Assembly: GCA_944375725.1 (NCBI GenBank)
Contig: CALWAZ010000080.1
Coordinates: 1-53,733, forward strand
Source of the DNA: an uncultured Merdimonas sp.
GTDB taxonomy: Bacteria > Bacillota > Clostridia > Lachnospirales > Lachnospiraceae
Length of the DNA stretch: 53,733 bases
Reading direction: 5' to 3'
A program made the translations under genes and the position numbers. Below the pieces are notes generated by a model. It ran no database searches and had not been told where the DNA came from. It saw only the letters and a list, made by a program, of their open reading frames with translations. Positions within the stretch are counted from its first letter, which is position 1; each line of letters opens with the position of its first letter. Positions 8,883 through 17,125 of this stretch are shown here, piece after piece.

Positions 8883-10144
8883 TCTGTTCCTCCTTTGGCC
8901 GCGCTGCGGCCTGCGGTGTACCCGCTGCTCCAGGCCCACTGCAGATTATAGCCGCCGCAGGCCCCGTCAATATCCACAACCTCGCCGGCGAAAAACAGCC
9001 CCGGCACCAGCCTGGATTCCATGGTCTCCGGACAGATCTCCCGGGTATCCACGCCTCCGGAACAGACCTGGGCCTGTTCAAAGCTGCCGCCAGAGACAAT
9101 CTCTGTCCGGAAATCCCGAATCTGCCCAAGCAGCCGGTCCAGCTCCTCTCCAGTCCAGTCCTCTGCCCTTTTGTTCTTAGCGATTCCCGCCCGCTCCAGA
9201 AGACAGAGGCTCATCTTCCCGGGGAAAAGTCCGGTCAGAAACTGCTCTCCCTTTTTATAACCGCCGGCTTCGAGTCTGGAAGCGAAATACTCCTTCAGCT
9301 CTCTTTCTCCGAGCCGTGGAAAAAGATTCAGCCTGGCTTCCACCTGTCTGCCCTCATCCAGCGCCCGTACCGCGTACCGGCTCACCTGAAAGACAGGAAT
9401 CCCGGAGATTCCGCTTTTCGTAAACTGTACCTCGCCCCGGTCCTCTGCCAGCTCTTTTCTTTCCGCATTCTTTTTTCCTTCCGCCGGCGCCTGAGTCTCC
9501 GCCAGAATTTTTACGGAGGCCTCCATGCGCAGACCCGCCAGACGCTCAAAAAAACGCTCCCGGCAGCGAAGCTGCACCAGGGCCGGCAGCGGCTTGATCA
9601 CCCGGTGGCCGAAGGCCGCTGCCAGAGCGTAACCGCTGCCGTCGGAGCCTGTGTCCGGGGCGGCGGCGGAGCCTGCCGCCAGGACACAGGCGTCTCCCTC
9701 GTAGGTCCAGCCCTCCGTCCTGGCCGCAAAGCCCCTGTCCGTCACGGACAGCTCCTCAATCCGGTTTCCCAGGGCCAGCCTGACTCCCAGCCGCTCTGCC
9801 TCCATCCGAAGCACCTCTGCCACAGAAGAGGCCTGATCGCTGTAAGGATACAGGTAACCGTTTCTGTCTTTTACGAAAATTCCGAGACCGTCAAAAAACT
9901 CCAGCGTCTCCTTCAGCCCAAACCCCTGAAATACAGTTCCGGCAAATCCCGGCTCTCCGCCCCGGTAATGGGACAAATCCTGATCCGTATTGGTCAGGTT
10001 GCACCGGCCGTTTCCCGTGACAAGAATCTTCTTTCCCACCTGTCTGTTTTTTTCCAGCAGCGTCACCTTTGCTCCGCTTCTGGCCGCCTGAATGGCTGCC
10101 ATCAGTCCGGAAGCTCCTCCTCCGACGACCAGCACCCGTCTCAT
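8879..10144 (-). CDS. HI0933/BaiN-family FAD-binding oxidoreductase
   Basis: This 421-residue protein begins with a Rossmann FAD motif, VLVVGGGASGLMAAIQAARSG, followed by the HI0933 hallmark GKKILVTGNGRCNLTN at ~37-52. The C-terminal FAD closure GEVVDIDGACGGYNLQWAWS is also typical. The family is annotated as aminoacetone oxidase family FAD-binding enzyme; one member, BaiN, was proposed to reduce bile-acid enone intermediates in Clostridium, but most members have no known substrate. The start at 10144 gives a 4-bp overlap with the upstream PLP gene, and its own end overlaps the next flavoprotein by 4 bp, so three genes are coupled. I would not assign bile-acid metabolism from sequence alone. 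Confidence 0.88.
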   Translation of the reverse strand: MRRVLVVGGGASGLMAAIQAARSGAKVTLLEKNRQVGKKILVTGNGRCNLTNTDQDLSHYRGGEPGFAGTVFQGFGLKETLEFFDGLGIFVKDRNGYLYPYSDQASSVAEVLRMEAERLGVRLALGNRIEELSVTDRGFAARTEGWTYEGDACVLAAGSAAAPDTGSDGSGYALAAAFGHRVIKPLPALVQLRCRERFFERLAGLRMEASVKILAETQAPAEGKKNAERKELAEDRGEVQFTKSGISGIPVFQVSRYAVRALDEGRQVEARLNLFPRLGERELKEYFASRLEAGGYKKGEQFLTGLFPGKMSLCLLERAGIAKNKRAEDWTGEELDRLLGQIRDFRTEIVSGGSFEQAQVCSGGVDTREICPETMESRLVPGLFFAGEVVDIDGACGGYNLQWAWSSGYTAGRSAAKGGTE

Positions 10145-11439
10145 GACAGCTTCACCAGACCCGCGTCCATCAGCTTCTGGAGGGACATGAGAATTCCCAG
10201 CTTGGCATGGGGCCAGGTCAGTCCTCCCTGGAAATATACCGCGTAAGGAGGCTTAATGGGGCCGTCCGCGGAAAGCTCAATGGAAGAACCCTGCACAAAG
10301 GCTCCGGCTGCCATGATCACATCACTGTCATAGCCCGGCATCGCCCAGGGCTCCGGCGTCACGTAGCTGTCCACCGGAGCAGCAGCCTGGATTCCCTGGC
10401 AGAAAGCGATGACGCCCTCCAGGCAGCCAAAGGTCACCGCCTGGATGATGTCATGACGGCTTTCCGTACCGTCCGGAATCACCGGGAAGCCCAGCTTCTC
10501 ATAGACATTCGCCGCGAAGACAGCACCCTTCAGCGCCGCGGCAGTCACAGTCGGCGCCAGGAAAAAGCCCTGGTAAAAGCTCTGCATCACGCCCAGAGAC
10601 GCTCCCACCTCTTTTCCAAGCCCGGGAGAGGTCAGCCGGTACGCGGCATTCTCCACGTACTGCTCCTTTCCTACGATATAGCCGCCGATAGGAGCCAGTC
10701 CGCCGCCCGGATTCTTGATCAGGGAGCCCACGCAGAGATCCGCTCCCACATCAGTAGGCTCGATCCGCTCCACGAATTCTCCGTAGCAGTTGTCCACCAT
10801 GCAGATCACATCCGGTCTTCTTTCTTTAATAAAAGCGATCAGCTCACCAATCTGTCTCACAGAAAATGTAGGCCGTGTCTGATACCCTTTTGACCGCTGA
10901 ATGGTCACCAGCTTCGTCTTTTCATTCAGAGCCGCCTCGATGGCCGGATAATCAAAGGTCCCGTCCTCTTTCAGATCCACCTGGCGGTAGGTTACCCCAT
11001 ACTCTGCCAGAGAGCCGTTGGAGGGACGGATTCCGATGACCTCCTCCAGGGTATCATAGGGCTTTCCTGCCGGAGACAAAAGCTCGTCGCCCGGGCGCAG
11101 ATTTCCGGAAAGCGCCACCGCCAGCGCATGGGTTCCGCAGGCGATCTGAGGACGGACCAGAGCGGACTCGGCGTGAAATGCCGCCGCGTAGACCTCCTCC
11201 AGCTTTTCTCTTCCCAGATCGTTGTAGCCGTAGCCGCTGGTAGCCGCAAAGCAGGCGGCCTCCACTCTCGCCTTCTGCATGGCGCCCACCACCTTCAGCT
11301 GATTATACTCCGCTGTGGCGTCAATAGCTTCAAACCTTTCTTTCAGCGTCTTCTCTATTTCCTGTCCGAATGCCCAGACCTCTCTTCGGATGCCAAGCTC
11401 CCGGTACATATCCTCTGTCCGCATCATTTCCTGTTCCAT
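10141..11439 (-). CDS. Methionine gamma-lyase-like PLP protein (aluminium-resistance family)
   Basis: The 432 residues match the COG4100 family, fold-type I PLP enzymes called cystathionine beta-lyase family protein involved in aluminium resistance. Seen in the sequence: the cofactor-site block RPQIACGTHALAVALSGNLRPGDELL (in two parts at ~95-120), VDNCYGEFVE with the PLP-pyridine Asp, the lysine region TIQRSKGYQTRP, and SLIKNPGGGLAPIGGYIVG further on. The family's true substrate is uncertain; carbon-sulfur lyase activity is inferred from homology. Start: ATG 11439 is the longest choice, but ATG 11427 or 11424 is possible since the ribosome site is weak. It precedes BaiN-like by a 4-bp overlap and follows miaA by 30 bp. 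Confidence 0.87.
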   Translation of the reverse strand: MEQEMMRTEDMYRELGIRREVWAFGQEIEKTLKERFEAIDATAEYNQLKVVGAMQKARVEAACFAATSGYGYNDLGREKLEEVYAAAFHAESALVRPQIACGTHALAVALSGNLRPGDELLSPAGKPYDTLEEVIGIRPSNGSLAEYGVTYRQVDLKEDGTFDYPAIEAALNEKTKLVTIQRSKGYQTRPTFSVRQIGELIAFIKERRPDVICMVDNCYGEFVERIEPTDVGADLCVGSLIKNPGGGLAPIGGYIVGKEQYVENAAYRLTSPGLGKEVGASLGVMQSFYQGFFLAPTVTAAALKGAVFAANVYEKLGFPVIPDGTESRHDIIQAVTFGCLEGVIAFCQGIQAAAPVDSYVTPEPWAMPGYDSDVIMAAGAFVQGSSIELSADGPIKPPYAVYFQGGLTWPHAKLGILMSLQKLMDAGLVKLS

Positions 11440-11469
11440 CTCTATTCTGTTCCTTCCCTTCTGTTTTCT

Positions 11470-12429
11470 CTATGATAAGATTTCTTTTTCTTTCAGTATC
11501 CGCAGCATTTCCTTCAGAATGGCCCCGTCATCACAGCCAAATCTCTGCCTGTCCAGCCAGATCACGTCCCGTTCCCGCCGGAACCAGGTCAGCTGCCTCT
11601 TGGCAAAATGTCTGGTATCCCGCTTCAGCACACGCACCGCTTCCTCCAGAGAGCACTCTCCATCCAGATAGGAAAGCAGTTCCTTATAGCCCAGCCCCTG
11701 CATGGACACCATGCCTCTGCGCAGTCCTTCCGCCTTCAGCCTTTCCACTTCCTGAAGAAGCCCGGCTTCCATCATCTGATCCACCCGGGCATCGATCCGC
11801 TCATAGAGACGGGCCCGATCGTCATTCAGGACAAAATAGGCGAAATGATAAGGGGATTCCTTGGCTTTCTGTTCCTCATTATGCCCGGAAATCCGTGTTC
11901 CTGTCAGCCGGTAAAATTCCAGCGCCCGAATCACCCGCTTTACATTGTGGGGATGAATCTCCTCTGCCGCCTTCGGATCTTCCCTGGCCAGAAGCTCATG
12001 AAGCTTTTCTGCTCCCTCCCTGGCCGCCAGCTCCTCCAGCTCTGCGCGGATGCCGGTCTGCGCTTCGTTTTCCGTAAAGTCAATATCGTAAAGAAGCGCC
12101 TGAATATAAAATCCCGTTCCTCCCACCACAATGGGAATATGGCCATTGGCCCGAATCTGCCGGAGCGCTTCCTTTGCCATCTGCTGAAACCTTACCACAT
12201 GAAACTCCTCTGCGGGCTCCAGCACATCGATCAGATAGTGGGGAACTCCCTCCATCTCTTCCGGACGTACCTTTGCGGAACCGATGTCCATACGCCGGTA
12301 TACCTGCATGGAATCTGCTGAAATGATTTCTCCTCCTATGGCCTTTGCCAGCGCGATGGACAGCTTTGTCTTTCCCACTGCCGTAGGTCCGGTGAGAATC
12401 ACCAGAGGCTCCTTTTTTCCTTCTTTCAC
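11470..12429 (-). CDS. miaA: tRNA dimethylallyltransferase MiaA
   Basis: MiaA adds the dimethylallyl group to A37 of tRNAs that read codons beginning with U. The P-loop TGPTAVGKTKLSIALAKA is near residue 12, followed by IISADSMQVYRRMDIGSAK, the conserved DSxQ block. Other signatures are PHYLIDVLEP, VVGGTGFYIQALLYD and the C-terminal TRHFAKRQLTWFRR. The start chosen is GTG 12429, with AAAGGAG 8 bp upstream; the upstream ATG of the longer frame would add 34 unrelated residues and run into the neighbouring terminator. With this start the protein has 319 residues, normal for MiaA. In many Firmicutes miaA is next to mutL; here it heads the PLP/flavoprotein group. Confidence 0.94.
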   Translation of the reverse strand: MKEGKKEPLVILTGPTAVGKTKLSIALAKAIGGEIISADSMQVYRRMDIGSAKVRPEEMEGVPHYLIDVLEPAEEFHVVRFQQMAKEALRQIRANGHIPIVVGGTGFYIQALLYDIDFTENEAQTGIRAELEELAAREGAEKLHELLAREDPKAAEEIHPHNVKRVIRALEFYRLTGTRISGHNEEQKAKESPYHFAYFVLNDDRARLYERIDARVDQMMEAGLLQEVERLKAEGLRRGMVSMQGLGYKELLSYLDGECSLEEAVRVLKRDTRHFAKRQLTWFRRERDVIWLDRQRFGCDDGAILKEMLRILKEKEILS

Positions 12430-12492
12430 AGGAATCGCTCCTTTCTGCTGCTGAATCTTTTCTATTTTAGTATTAAACGCTCTGGATTTCAA

Positions 12493-12532
12493 CAAAAAAA
12501 TGGAACCCAGACCATTTTGTCTGTGTTCCATT
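12493..12532 (-). terminator. Rho-independent terminator of the amino-acid ABC operon
   Basis: Minus-strand hairpin with outer stem ATGGAAC/GTTCCAT and inner stem AGAC/GTCT, followed by a run of seven T. It lies ~20 bp after the ATPase stop and separates this operon from miaA. Confidence 0.85.
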
Positions 12533-12549
12533 TCCGTTTTCCTTTTATA

Positions 12550-13335
12550 TTATCCGTTTGTATATCTGGACAGGAACTGTCTCGTCCGCTCTTCCCGGGT
12601 ATGCTCGAAGATTTCCTCCGGCGTACCCTGCTCCAGGATTCTGCCCTCATCCATGAAAATCACCTTGCTGGCCACGTCGTGGGCAAAGGCCATCTCATGG
12701 GTGACGATAATCATGGTAGTCTTCTTATCTGCCAGCTCCTTGATGACCTTCAGCACCTCGCCGGTCAGCTCCGGATCCAGCGCGGAGGTAGGCTCGTCAA
12801 AGCAGAGAATGTCCGGCTTCAGCGCGAGAGCCCGGGCAATGGCCACACGCTGGCACTGGCCGCCGGAAAGCTGATGGGGATAATTACCCATCCGATCTGC
12901 CAGTCCCATCTGGACCAGGAGCGCCTTTGCCTCCTCCTCGATCTCCTGATGAATCTCCTTTTTCCGTGCCTTATAATCCGGCTGTTCCTTCGCCAGAAGC
13001 TCCCTGGCCAGCATCACATTGCCAAGGGCCGTATACTGGGGAAACAGGTTGAAGGACTGAAAAACCAGGCCAAAATGAAGACGTTTCTTCCGAATCTCTG
13101 TCTCCTGTCTGGTCTGAGGCGCGTCCGCGTCGAACAGGACTTCTCCGTTTACACGGATCACTCCTGTATCGGGCTGCTCCAGAAAATTCAGACAGCGTAA
13201 GAAGGTGGTCTTTCCGCTTCCCGAAGAGCCGATGATAGACAGCACCTCTCCCTTTTCCAGAGAAAAGCCGATATCCTTCAGGACCTCTGTATTTTCAAAG
13301 TTTTTACTGATATGTTCTACTTCCAGAATCGCCAA
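12550..13335 (-). CDS. Polar amino-acid ABC transporter ATPase
   Basis: ATP-binding subunit of a PAAT-family importer. Walker A is GSSGSGKTT, the Q-loop LVFQSFNLFPQYTAL follows, the signature is LSGGQCQRVAIARA (with Cys where Gln is usual), Walker B is ILCFDEPTSALDPE, and the switch His lies in IIVTHEMAFAHDVA. The start chosen is TTG 13335, read as Met, because AAGGAGG is 8 bp upstream and the protein then begins MAILEVEHISKNF like its relatives. The next in-frame ATG upstream lies inside the permease gene and would add 14 odd residues. Length is 261. It is the last gene of the operon, 13 bp after the permease stop. The GlnQ/ArtP branch is likely but substrate cannot be told. Confidence 0.92.
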   Translation of the reverse strand: MAILEVEHISKNFENTEVLKDIGFSLEKGEVLSIIGSSGSGKTTFLRCLNFLEQPDTGVIRVNGEVLFDADAPQTRQETEIRKKRLHFGLVFQSFNLFPQYTALGNVMLARELLAKEQPDYKARKKEIHQEIEEEAKALLVQMGLADRMGNYPHQLSGGQCQRVAIARALALKPDILCFDEPTSALDPELTGEVLKVIKELADKKTTMIIVTHEMAFAHDVASKVIFMDEGRILEQGTPEEIFEHTREERTRQFLSRYTNG

Positions 13336-13348
13336 TGCTGCCGCCTCC

Positions 13349-14032
13349 TTACCTGAAATATTCCAGCTTCCGCTCAAGACGTCCCAGAAGGACCGTCATG
13401 ACGCCGCTGAAAACCAGATAGTAAAAGGCTGTGAAGAACAGCGGCCAGATCGCGCCTGAAATTCCCTGGGAGCCTTTCATGAAGGACTCGCCGGCCCAGA
13501 TAATTTCCTGAAGGGCAATGGTAGTCGCCAGGGAAGTATCCTTCACCAGCGTAATGACCTCGTTGGACATGGGCGGCACGATGCGCTTGATCATCTGGAG
13601 CAGCTTGACCTTAAAGAATATCTGTCTTCTGGTCATGCCCAGCACCAGACCGGCCTCCTCCTGCCCCACAGGGACTCCCTGGATTCCTCCCCGGTAGATT
13701 ACAGAAAAATAGCAGGCGTAATTGATGATAAAGGCAACAGACGCCGCCACAAAACGCCCCGCGTTTCCTTTCCAGATCTGATTGTGAAGCACCAGGCCCG
13801 GAAAATAAAAGATGATCATAAGCTGGATCATAAGCGGCGTACCGCGTATGATCCAGACGATGATATTTGTAAGCCAGCTCAAAGGCTTAAACCGTGACAT
13901 GGAGCCAAAGGCTATCACAAGCCCCAGCGGTACCGCGCCCACAAGCGTCACGAAAAACAGTTTCAGTGTCTGCAGAAAGCCACTGTTCAGAGAACGAATG
14001 ACAATCGGCATCTGTTCCATTATCAGTTCCAT
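13349..14032 (-). CDS. Polar amino-acid ABC transporter permease
   Basis: Integral membrane subunit of a HisMQ-type importer. Hydrophobic helices are visible at about residues 15-45, 55-85 (IIVWIIRGTPLMIQLMIIFY), 95-120 and 180-215. The family EAA loop that docks on the ATPase reads QEEAGLVLGMTRRQIFFKVKL in the middle of the protein, and RIVPPMSNEVITLVKDTSLA is the conserved exit segment. I place the start at ATG 14032 (MELIMEQMPIV), 4 bp after the binding-protein stop; ATG 14020 and 14011 are alternatives and no strong ribosome site decides it. Length 227. Only one permease gene is present, so it probably forms a homodimer. Confidence 0.9.
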   Translation of the reverse strand: MELIMEQMPIVIRSLNSGFLQTLKLFFVTLVGAVPLGLVIAFGSMSRFKPLSWLTNIIVWIIRGTPLMIQLMIIFYFPGLVLHNQIWKGNAGRFVAASVAFIINYACYFSVIYRGGIQGVPVGQEEAGLVLGMTRRQIFFKVKLLQMIKRIVPPMSNEVITLVKDTSLATTIALQEIIWAGESFMKGSQGISGAIWPLFFTAFYYLVFSGVMTVLLGRLERKLEYFR

Positions 14033-14036
14033 GTGA

Positions 14037-14957
14037 TTACTCTGCCGTTTCCCCAGCTGCATTCTGCGCGCCGATCAGCGCTGCCTGCACGCCGTATTTT
14101 TCTGCTGTGGTCTGCATGGTTCCATTCTCATAGCATTTTGTAAAGAAATCATTCAGAACCTCTGCCAGATCGGAGCCTTTGCGGAAGCCTACGCCGTACT
14201 CCTCGCTGTTCAGGCTGACTGTATAGGTCAGGTTCTCATAGCCTGTTCCCTCACCTACCATGGCCGCTGCCATCAGAAGATCGATAACCGCCGCGTCGGA
14301 GGTTCCGGAAGCCACCTCAAGAAGAGCGTCAGACTGAGCCTCTACCGGAGTATAGGAAAGACCGAGCGCGCTCACCTCTGCCTCACCGGCACTGCCTGCC
14401 TCTACCGCAAAGTTTAAGCCGGAAAGGCTGTCCACATCCTGATAATCATCCGCCACATCCGCCGGAACTACAACTACCTGGGCATTCATCAGATAAGGCT
14501 CCGTGCACTCCATGGAGCTTGTCACCTCGTCTGTCAGCGTCATGCCGTTCCATACGCAGTCGATGCCGTTGCTGTCCAGCTCCAGAACCTTGTTGTCCCA
14601 GTTAATTTCCACAAATTCTGCCTTGATGCCAAGGCTCTCTGCAAAGGCGTTTGCCAGATCCGCGTCGAAGCCAATCCACTCGCCTGTCTCATCCATATAA
14701 TCCATGGGCTCAAAATTTGTGATTCCCACAATCAGAGTGCCCTTCTCCAGCACATATTCCATATCACTGGCAGCCTCGGAAGTATCCGCCGCTTCCTCTG
14801 TCTCTGCGGGATCCTCTGCCTCCTCCGCTGCATCCTCGGCCGCATCTTCCGCATCCGTGTTTGTGACAACCTCCTCATTGGAAGAAGCTCCGCAGCCTGC
14901 AGTCATAGACACTGCAAGGCAGCCGCACAGTAATAAGCTCACAACTCTTTTTTTCAT
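14037..14957 (-). CDS. Amino-acid ABC transporter substrate-binding lipoprotein
   Basis: Extracellular binding protein of the PAAT importer (SBP_bac_3 fold). The signal peptide MKKRVVSLLLCGCLAVSMTA ends at a lipobox, with Cys near residue 22 (TAGC) to be lipidated. A ~45-residue Glu/Asp/Ala/Thr-rich linker follows, longer than usual, which would hold the domain away from the membrane. The domain starts KGTLIVGITNFEPMDYMDE and carries GFDADLANAFAESLGIKAEF and DCVWNGMTLTDE, typical of the family. The first ligand residues suggest a polar amino acid, but the exact one cannot be read. It is the promoter-proximal gene, preceded by GGGAGG and a leader hairpin. Confidence 0.92.
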   Translation of the reverse strand: MKKRVVSLLLCGCLAVSMTAGCGASSNEEVVTNTDAEDAAEDAAEEAEDPAETEEAADTSEAASDMEYVLEKGTLIVGITNFEPMDYMDETGEWIGFDADLANAFAESLGIKAEFVEINWDNKVLELDSNGIDCVWNGMTLTDEVTSSMECTEPYLMNAQVVVVPADVADDYQDVDSLSGLNFAVEAGSAGEAEVSALGLSYTPVEAQSDALLEVASGTSDAAVIDLLMAAAMVGEGTGYENLTYTVSLNSEEYGVGFRKGSDLAEVLNDFFTKCYENGTMQTTAEKYGVQAALIGAQNAAGETAE

Positions 14958-14968
14958 ATTTTCCTCCC

Positions 14969-15003
14969 ACTGCCGCCAGGCGGCTGATTATTCCCGCGGC
15001 AGT
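14969..15003 (-). promoter_or_regulatory. Leader hairpin next to the ribosome site of the ABC operon
   Basis: Perfect 8-bp inverted repeat ACTGCCGC/GCGGCAGT with a 19-base loop, in the ~110-base untranslated leader. Its 3' arm ends directly at the GGGAGG ribosome site. It could modulate translation. I recognise no known riboswitch class. Confidence 0.5.
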
Positions 15004-15074
15004 CCGCCCGGGTCGTTCCTGCTTTCTTTCTCTACCAATGGGCCACTGTACCACAGTAAAGCAAGCATGATGGA

Positions 15075-15103
15075 ATTTTAACATACCGGTCCCCATCTGT
15101 CAA
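15075..15103 (-). promoter_or_regulatory. Sigma-A promoter of the amino-acid ABC operon
   Basis: Minus strand: perfect -35 TTGACA, 17-bp spacer, -10 TAAAAT with a TG one base ahead (extended -10). This is the best sigma-A match in the window. Transcription would start near 15067, leaving a leader of about 110 bases. Confidence 0.88.
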
Positions 15104-15104
15104 G

Positions 15105-15122
15105 CGGAAGAACGCTCTTCCG
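15105..15122. promoter_or_regulatory. Palindrome directly upstream of the -35 element
   Basis: CGGAAGA, 4 bases, TCTTCCG: a perfect 7+7 inverted repeat that ends one base before the -35 hexamer of the ABC promoter. It may be an operator. It could also act as a weak hairpin after the TPR gene, but no T-run follows on the minus strand. Confidence 0.5.
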
Positions 15123-15152
15123 AGCTTCCATCCCGGTGTCAGCTGTGCCCGC

Positions 15153-15941
15153 TTACGCGTACCTGGTGTTTCTTTCATATTCCCGTTCCAGCTCATAAAG
15201 CCGCTTCGTCAGATCAGCGCCTGCGTCCAGATGCTCTCCGGCCTCCTTCTGCAGCCGTTCGTATTCCTCTGTCAGCTCTTCCAGCTGCTCTCCCCGGATA
15301 TTCTGAAGTTCCATCGCCTCTTCAAAATCCTCATCCGAAAGGCCCAGCCGCATGGCATAGACATATTCCTTTAAGACCTCCGGATCCTTCTGATACTGCC
15401 AGGAAGTGCGGAAGGCCTGGGCAGCTTTTCCAAACAGAAACAGCCGGCAGCAGCAGACTCCCAGATTATTCCATACATGGGCGTAAAACTTGACGCCCAG
15501 ACGGTCATTCTGCCTGATATCCAGGATTTTCTGATATTCATAAATGGCGGCCTGGTAATTTCCGCCCACAAAATACTCGTCCGCCCGCAGCTTCAGACGC
15601 TCCTGCTCCTGATAGGTATTCAGGATTTTCATTTTGGCGGTAAGCTGGGTCAGTTCCTCCTGGGTATAGAAATCCACACTCCGCAGAATTGCCATGACCA
15701 TATTCTGAAGGCTTCCGCCTGCCTCCGCTCCCTTCTTAAGCCGGTCGGCCAGCTCCGGGTTGTGCATTTCCGTCCCGATCCATTCCCAGAGGCGGGGGCC
15801 CAGCATTTTTTTATCCACCAGATAAACATTTTCATACAGGAAATAGGCCAGCTCCTCCATAGAATAGATCCGGATTCCCATGCTTTCAATGTAATACGGG
15901 GTCTCTGCCGGTTCATTTCTGCATATAATCACTGCTCCCAC
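15153..15941 (-). CDS. TPR-like helical protein, last gene of the Hsp70-like operon
   Basis: A 262-residue protein of unknown function. It starts at GTG 15941, with AGGAGG 7 bp ahead. Residues 1-35 form a small alpha/beta segment (AVIICRNEPAETPYYIESMG). Residues ~110-200 look like two or three tetratricopeptide helices: LRADEYFVGGNYQAAIYEYQ, then FYAHVWNNLGVCCCRLFLFG and AAQAFRTSWQYQKDPEVLK, with the usual Gly/Ala/Tyr spacing. The last ~60 residues are a Glu/Leu/Lys-rich coiled coil. No signal peptide or membrane helix is seen, so it should be cytoplasmic. It follows the Hsp70-like gene by 40 bp in the same operon. A co-chaperone or adaptor role is plausible but only inferred from the pairing of TPR and Hsp70 folds. 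Confidence 0.7.
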   Translation of the reverse strand: MGAVIICRNEPAETPYYIESMGIRIYSMEELAYFLYENVYLVDKKMLGPRLWEWIGTEMHNPELADRLKKGAEAGGSLQNMVMAILRSVDFYTQEELTQLTAKMKILNTYQEQERLKLRADEYFVGGNYQAAIYEYQKILDIRQNDRLGVKFYAHVWNNLGVCCCRLFLFGKAAQAFRTSWQYQKDPEVLKEYVYAMRLGLSDEDFEEAMELQNIRGEQLEELTEEYERLQKEAGEHLDAGADLTKRLYELEREYERNTRYA

Positions 15942-15981
15942 GGCACTTCCTCCTCTCCTGCCTTCCTGTCCCTTTGTATCT

Positions 15982-17082
15982 TCAGCTGCCCAGCTCCACT
16001 TCCTCAGACCAGCTCAGGTCCGAGGATGGAAACAGTTCCCCAAAGCCCAGGTCGCTCACCTGAACCCGGAGCCGGTCCACGCTCAGAAATTCTGCCGATA
16101 TCCGAAGCCTTGTGGCTCTGGAGGGTCTGTCCGGCAGGCCCGTGAGCATCAGGCTTTCCTTCAGGGTATCGCCGTTCTGCATGGGCTTCAGAATAAACTC
16201 CACCACCGGCCCGCTGTAAAGCAGCGCCTCGCATTCGGCCTTTGCCTCATACCAGCTCTGCCCCGCGTCCAGAAGTGTATAAATCGTACTCTTTCCGGCA
16301 TTTAGCGTACGCAGGCCCACATTGTAGGAAATTTTGTCCTGTCCAAGAAAGACATAGGTCTTCTCTCCGCCCAGCCCGGCCTCCAGAACAGCCCGGCAGC
16401 AAGCTCCCTTGGCGAACAGGTTATTGCCGGCAAATACCCGCCTTCCTCCGCCGCAAAGCACTTTCAGAGACTGCTCATACCAGTCTCCCTCGAAGCCATC
16501 TCCTATCAGAAAGACCGAGGACACCGGACGCTCGGAAAAAATCTCCCTCGCCATAGAAGTAAGTATCTCATCCTTTTCCTGGGGCTCCAGCCCGGATATG
16601 GGACGCTTCCAGTCCTCCTGGCTTTCCGTCCGCGCCAGGAAAGGCAGTGTCCGGGCGTTTACATTCAGGGCAGACGCTTCCAGAAGCTCTCCCTCACAGG
16701 AGAACAGCACCGCCTGATGCCTCCACAGCTCTCTTGGCTGGCTCAGCACATAGGCGCAGAAGCTTTCCTGGCGGGTCTGCACATAGATACGGCTCTCCGG
16801 CACCCCCATGAGGCGCATGGCTGACTGCCGGATTTTTTCCACCCAGGCCTCTGACGCGTCCGCCACAGAAAAAACCACCGCTTCTGCTTCATGGATTTTC
16901 CCGTAGGGTTTTAAAAGCCGCATGGCCTTTTTCAGGAACAGCTCCAGGCTCTCTGTGGGAATCCGGTATTTTTCCGCGCCGGCCACCACGGAGACGGAGA
17001 CCGGCTCCTTCATGCTGTTATTCCAGCAGCAGATCTGTGAATATTCCTTTCCCAAATCGAAACCGACCGCGAAAGCTTCCAC
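15982..17082 (-). CDS. Degenerate Hsp70-like protein (DUF5716-type), no lid
   Basis: Probably the family called DUF5716 in Lachnospiraceae. With GTG 17082 as start (AGGAGG 7 bp upstream; ATG 17088 sits directly on the ribosome site) it has 366 residues. Segments line up with Hsp70: phosphate-1 VGFDLGKEYSQICC at ~5-18; EAVVFSVADASEAWVEKIRQ and RQESFCAYVL like the helical region around the Hsp70 EPTAAALAY block; a phosphate-2 position VLFSCEGELLEASAL in which the glycine-rich loop is lost; an adenosine-like VFLIGDGFEGDW and NNLFAKGACCRAVL. Residues ~255-350 follow the Hsp70 substrate-binding beta domain, notably MLTGLPDRPSRATRLRISAE and RLRVQVSDLGFGE. The helical lid is absent. I infer a chaperone-fold scaffold or peptide binder, perhaps without ATP hydrolysis. 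Confidence 0.75.
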   Translation of the reverse strand: MEAFAVGFDLGKEYSQICCWNNSMKEPVSVSVVAGAEKYRIPTESLELFLKKAMRLLKPYGKIHEAEAVVFSVADASEAWVEKIRQSAMRLMGVPESRIYVQTRQESFCAYVLSQPRELWRHQAVLFSCEGELLEASALNVNARTLPFLARTESQEDWKRPISGLEPQEKDEILTSMAREIFSERPVSSVFLIGDGFEGDWYEQSLKVLCGGGRRVFAGNNLFAKGACCRAVLEAGLGGEKTYVFLGQDKISYNVGLRTLNAGKSTIYTLLDAGQSWYEAKAECEALLYSGPVVEFILKPMQNGDTLKESLMLTGLPDRPSRATRLRISAEFLSVDRLRVQVSDLGFGELFPSSDLSWSEEVELGS

Positions 17083-17125
17083 TGCCATTCCTCCTTTTTG
17101 CTCATCGTATTCTGTCCGGGCTCTC

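Noticed and set aside
14958-15067. A T-box or SAM riboswitch before the ABC operon
   Set aside because: No conserved T-box AGGGUGGNACCGCG sequence and no S-box core can be found in the ~110-base leader.
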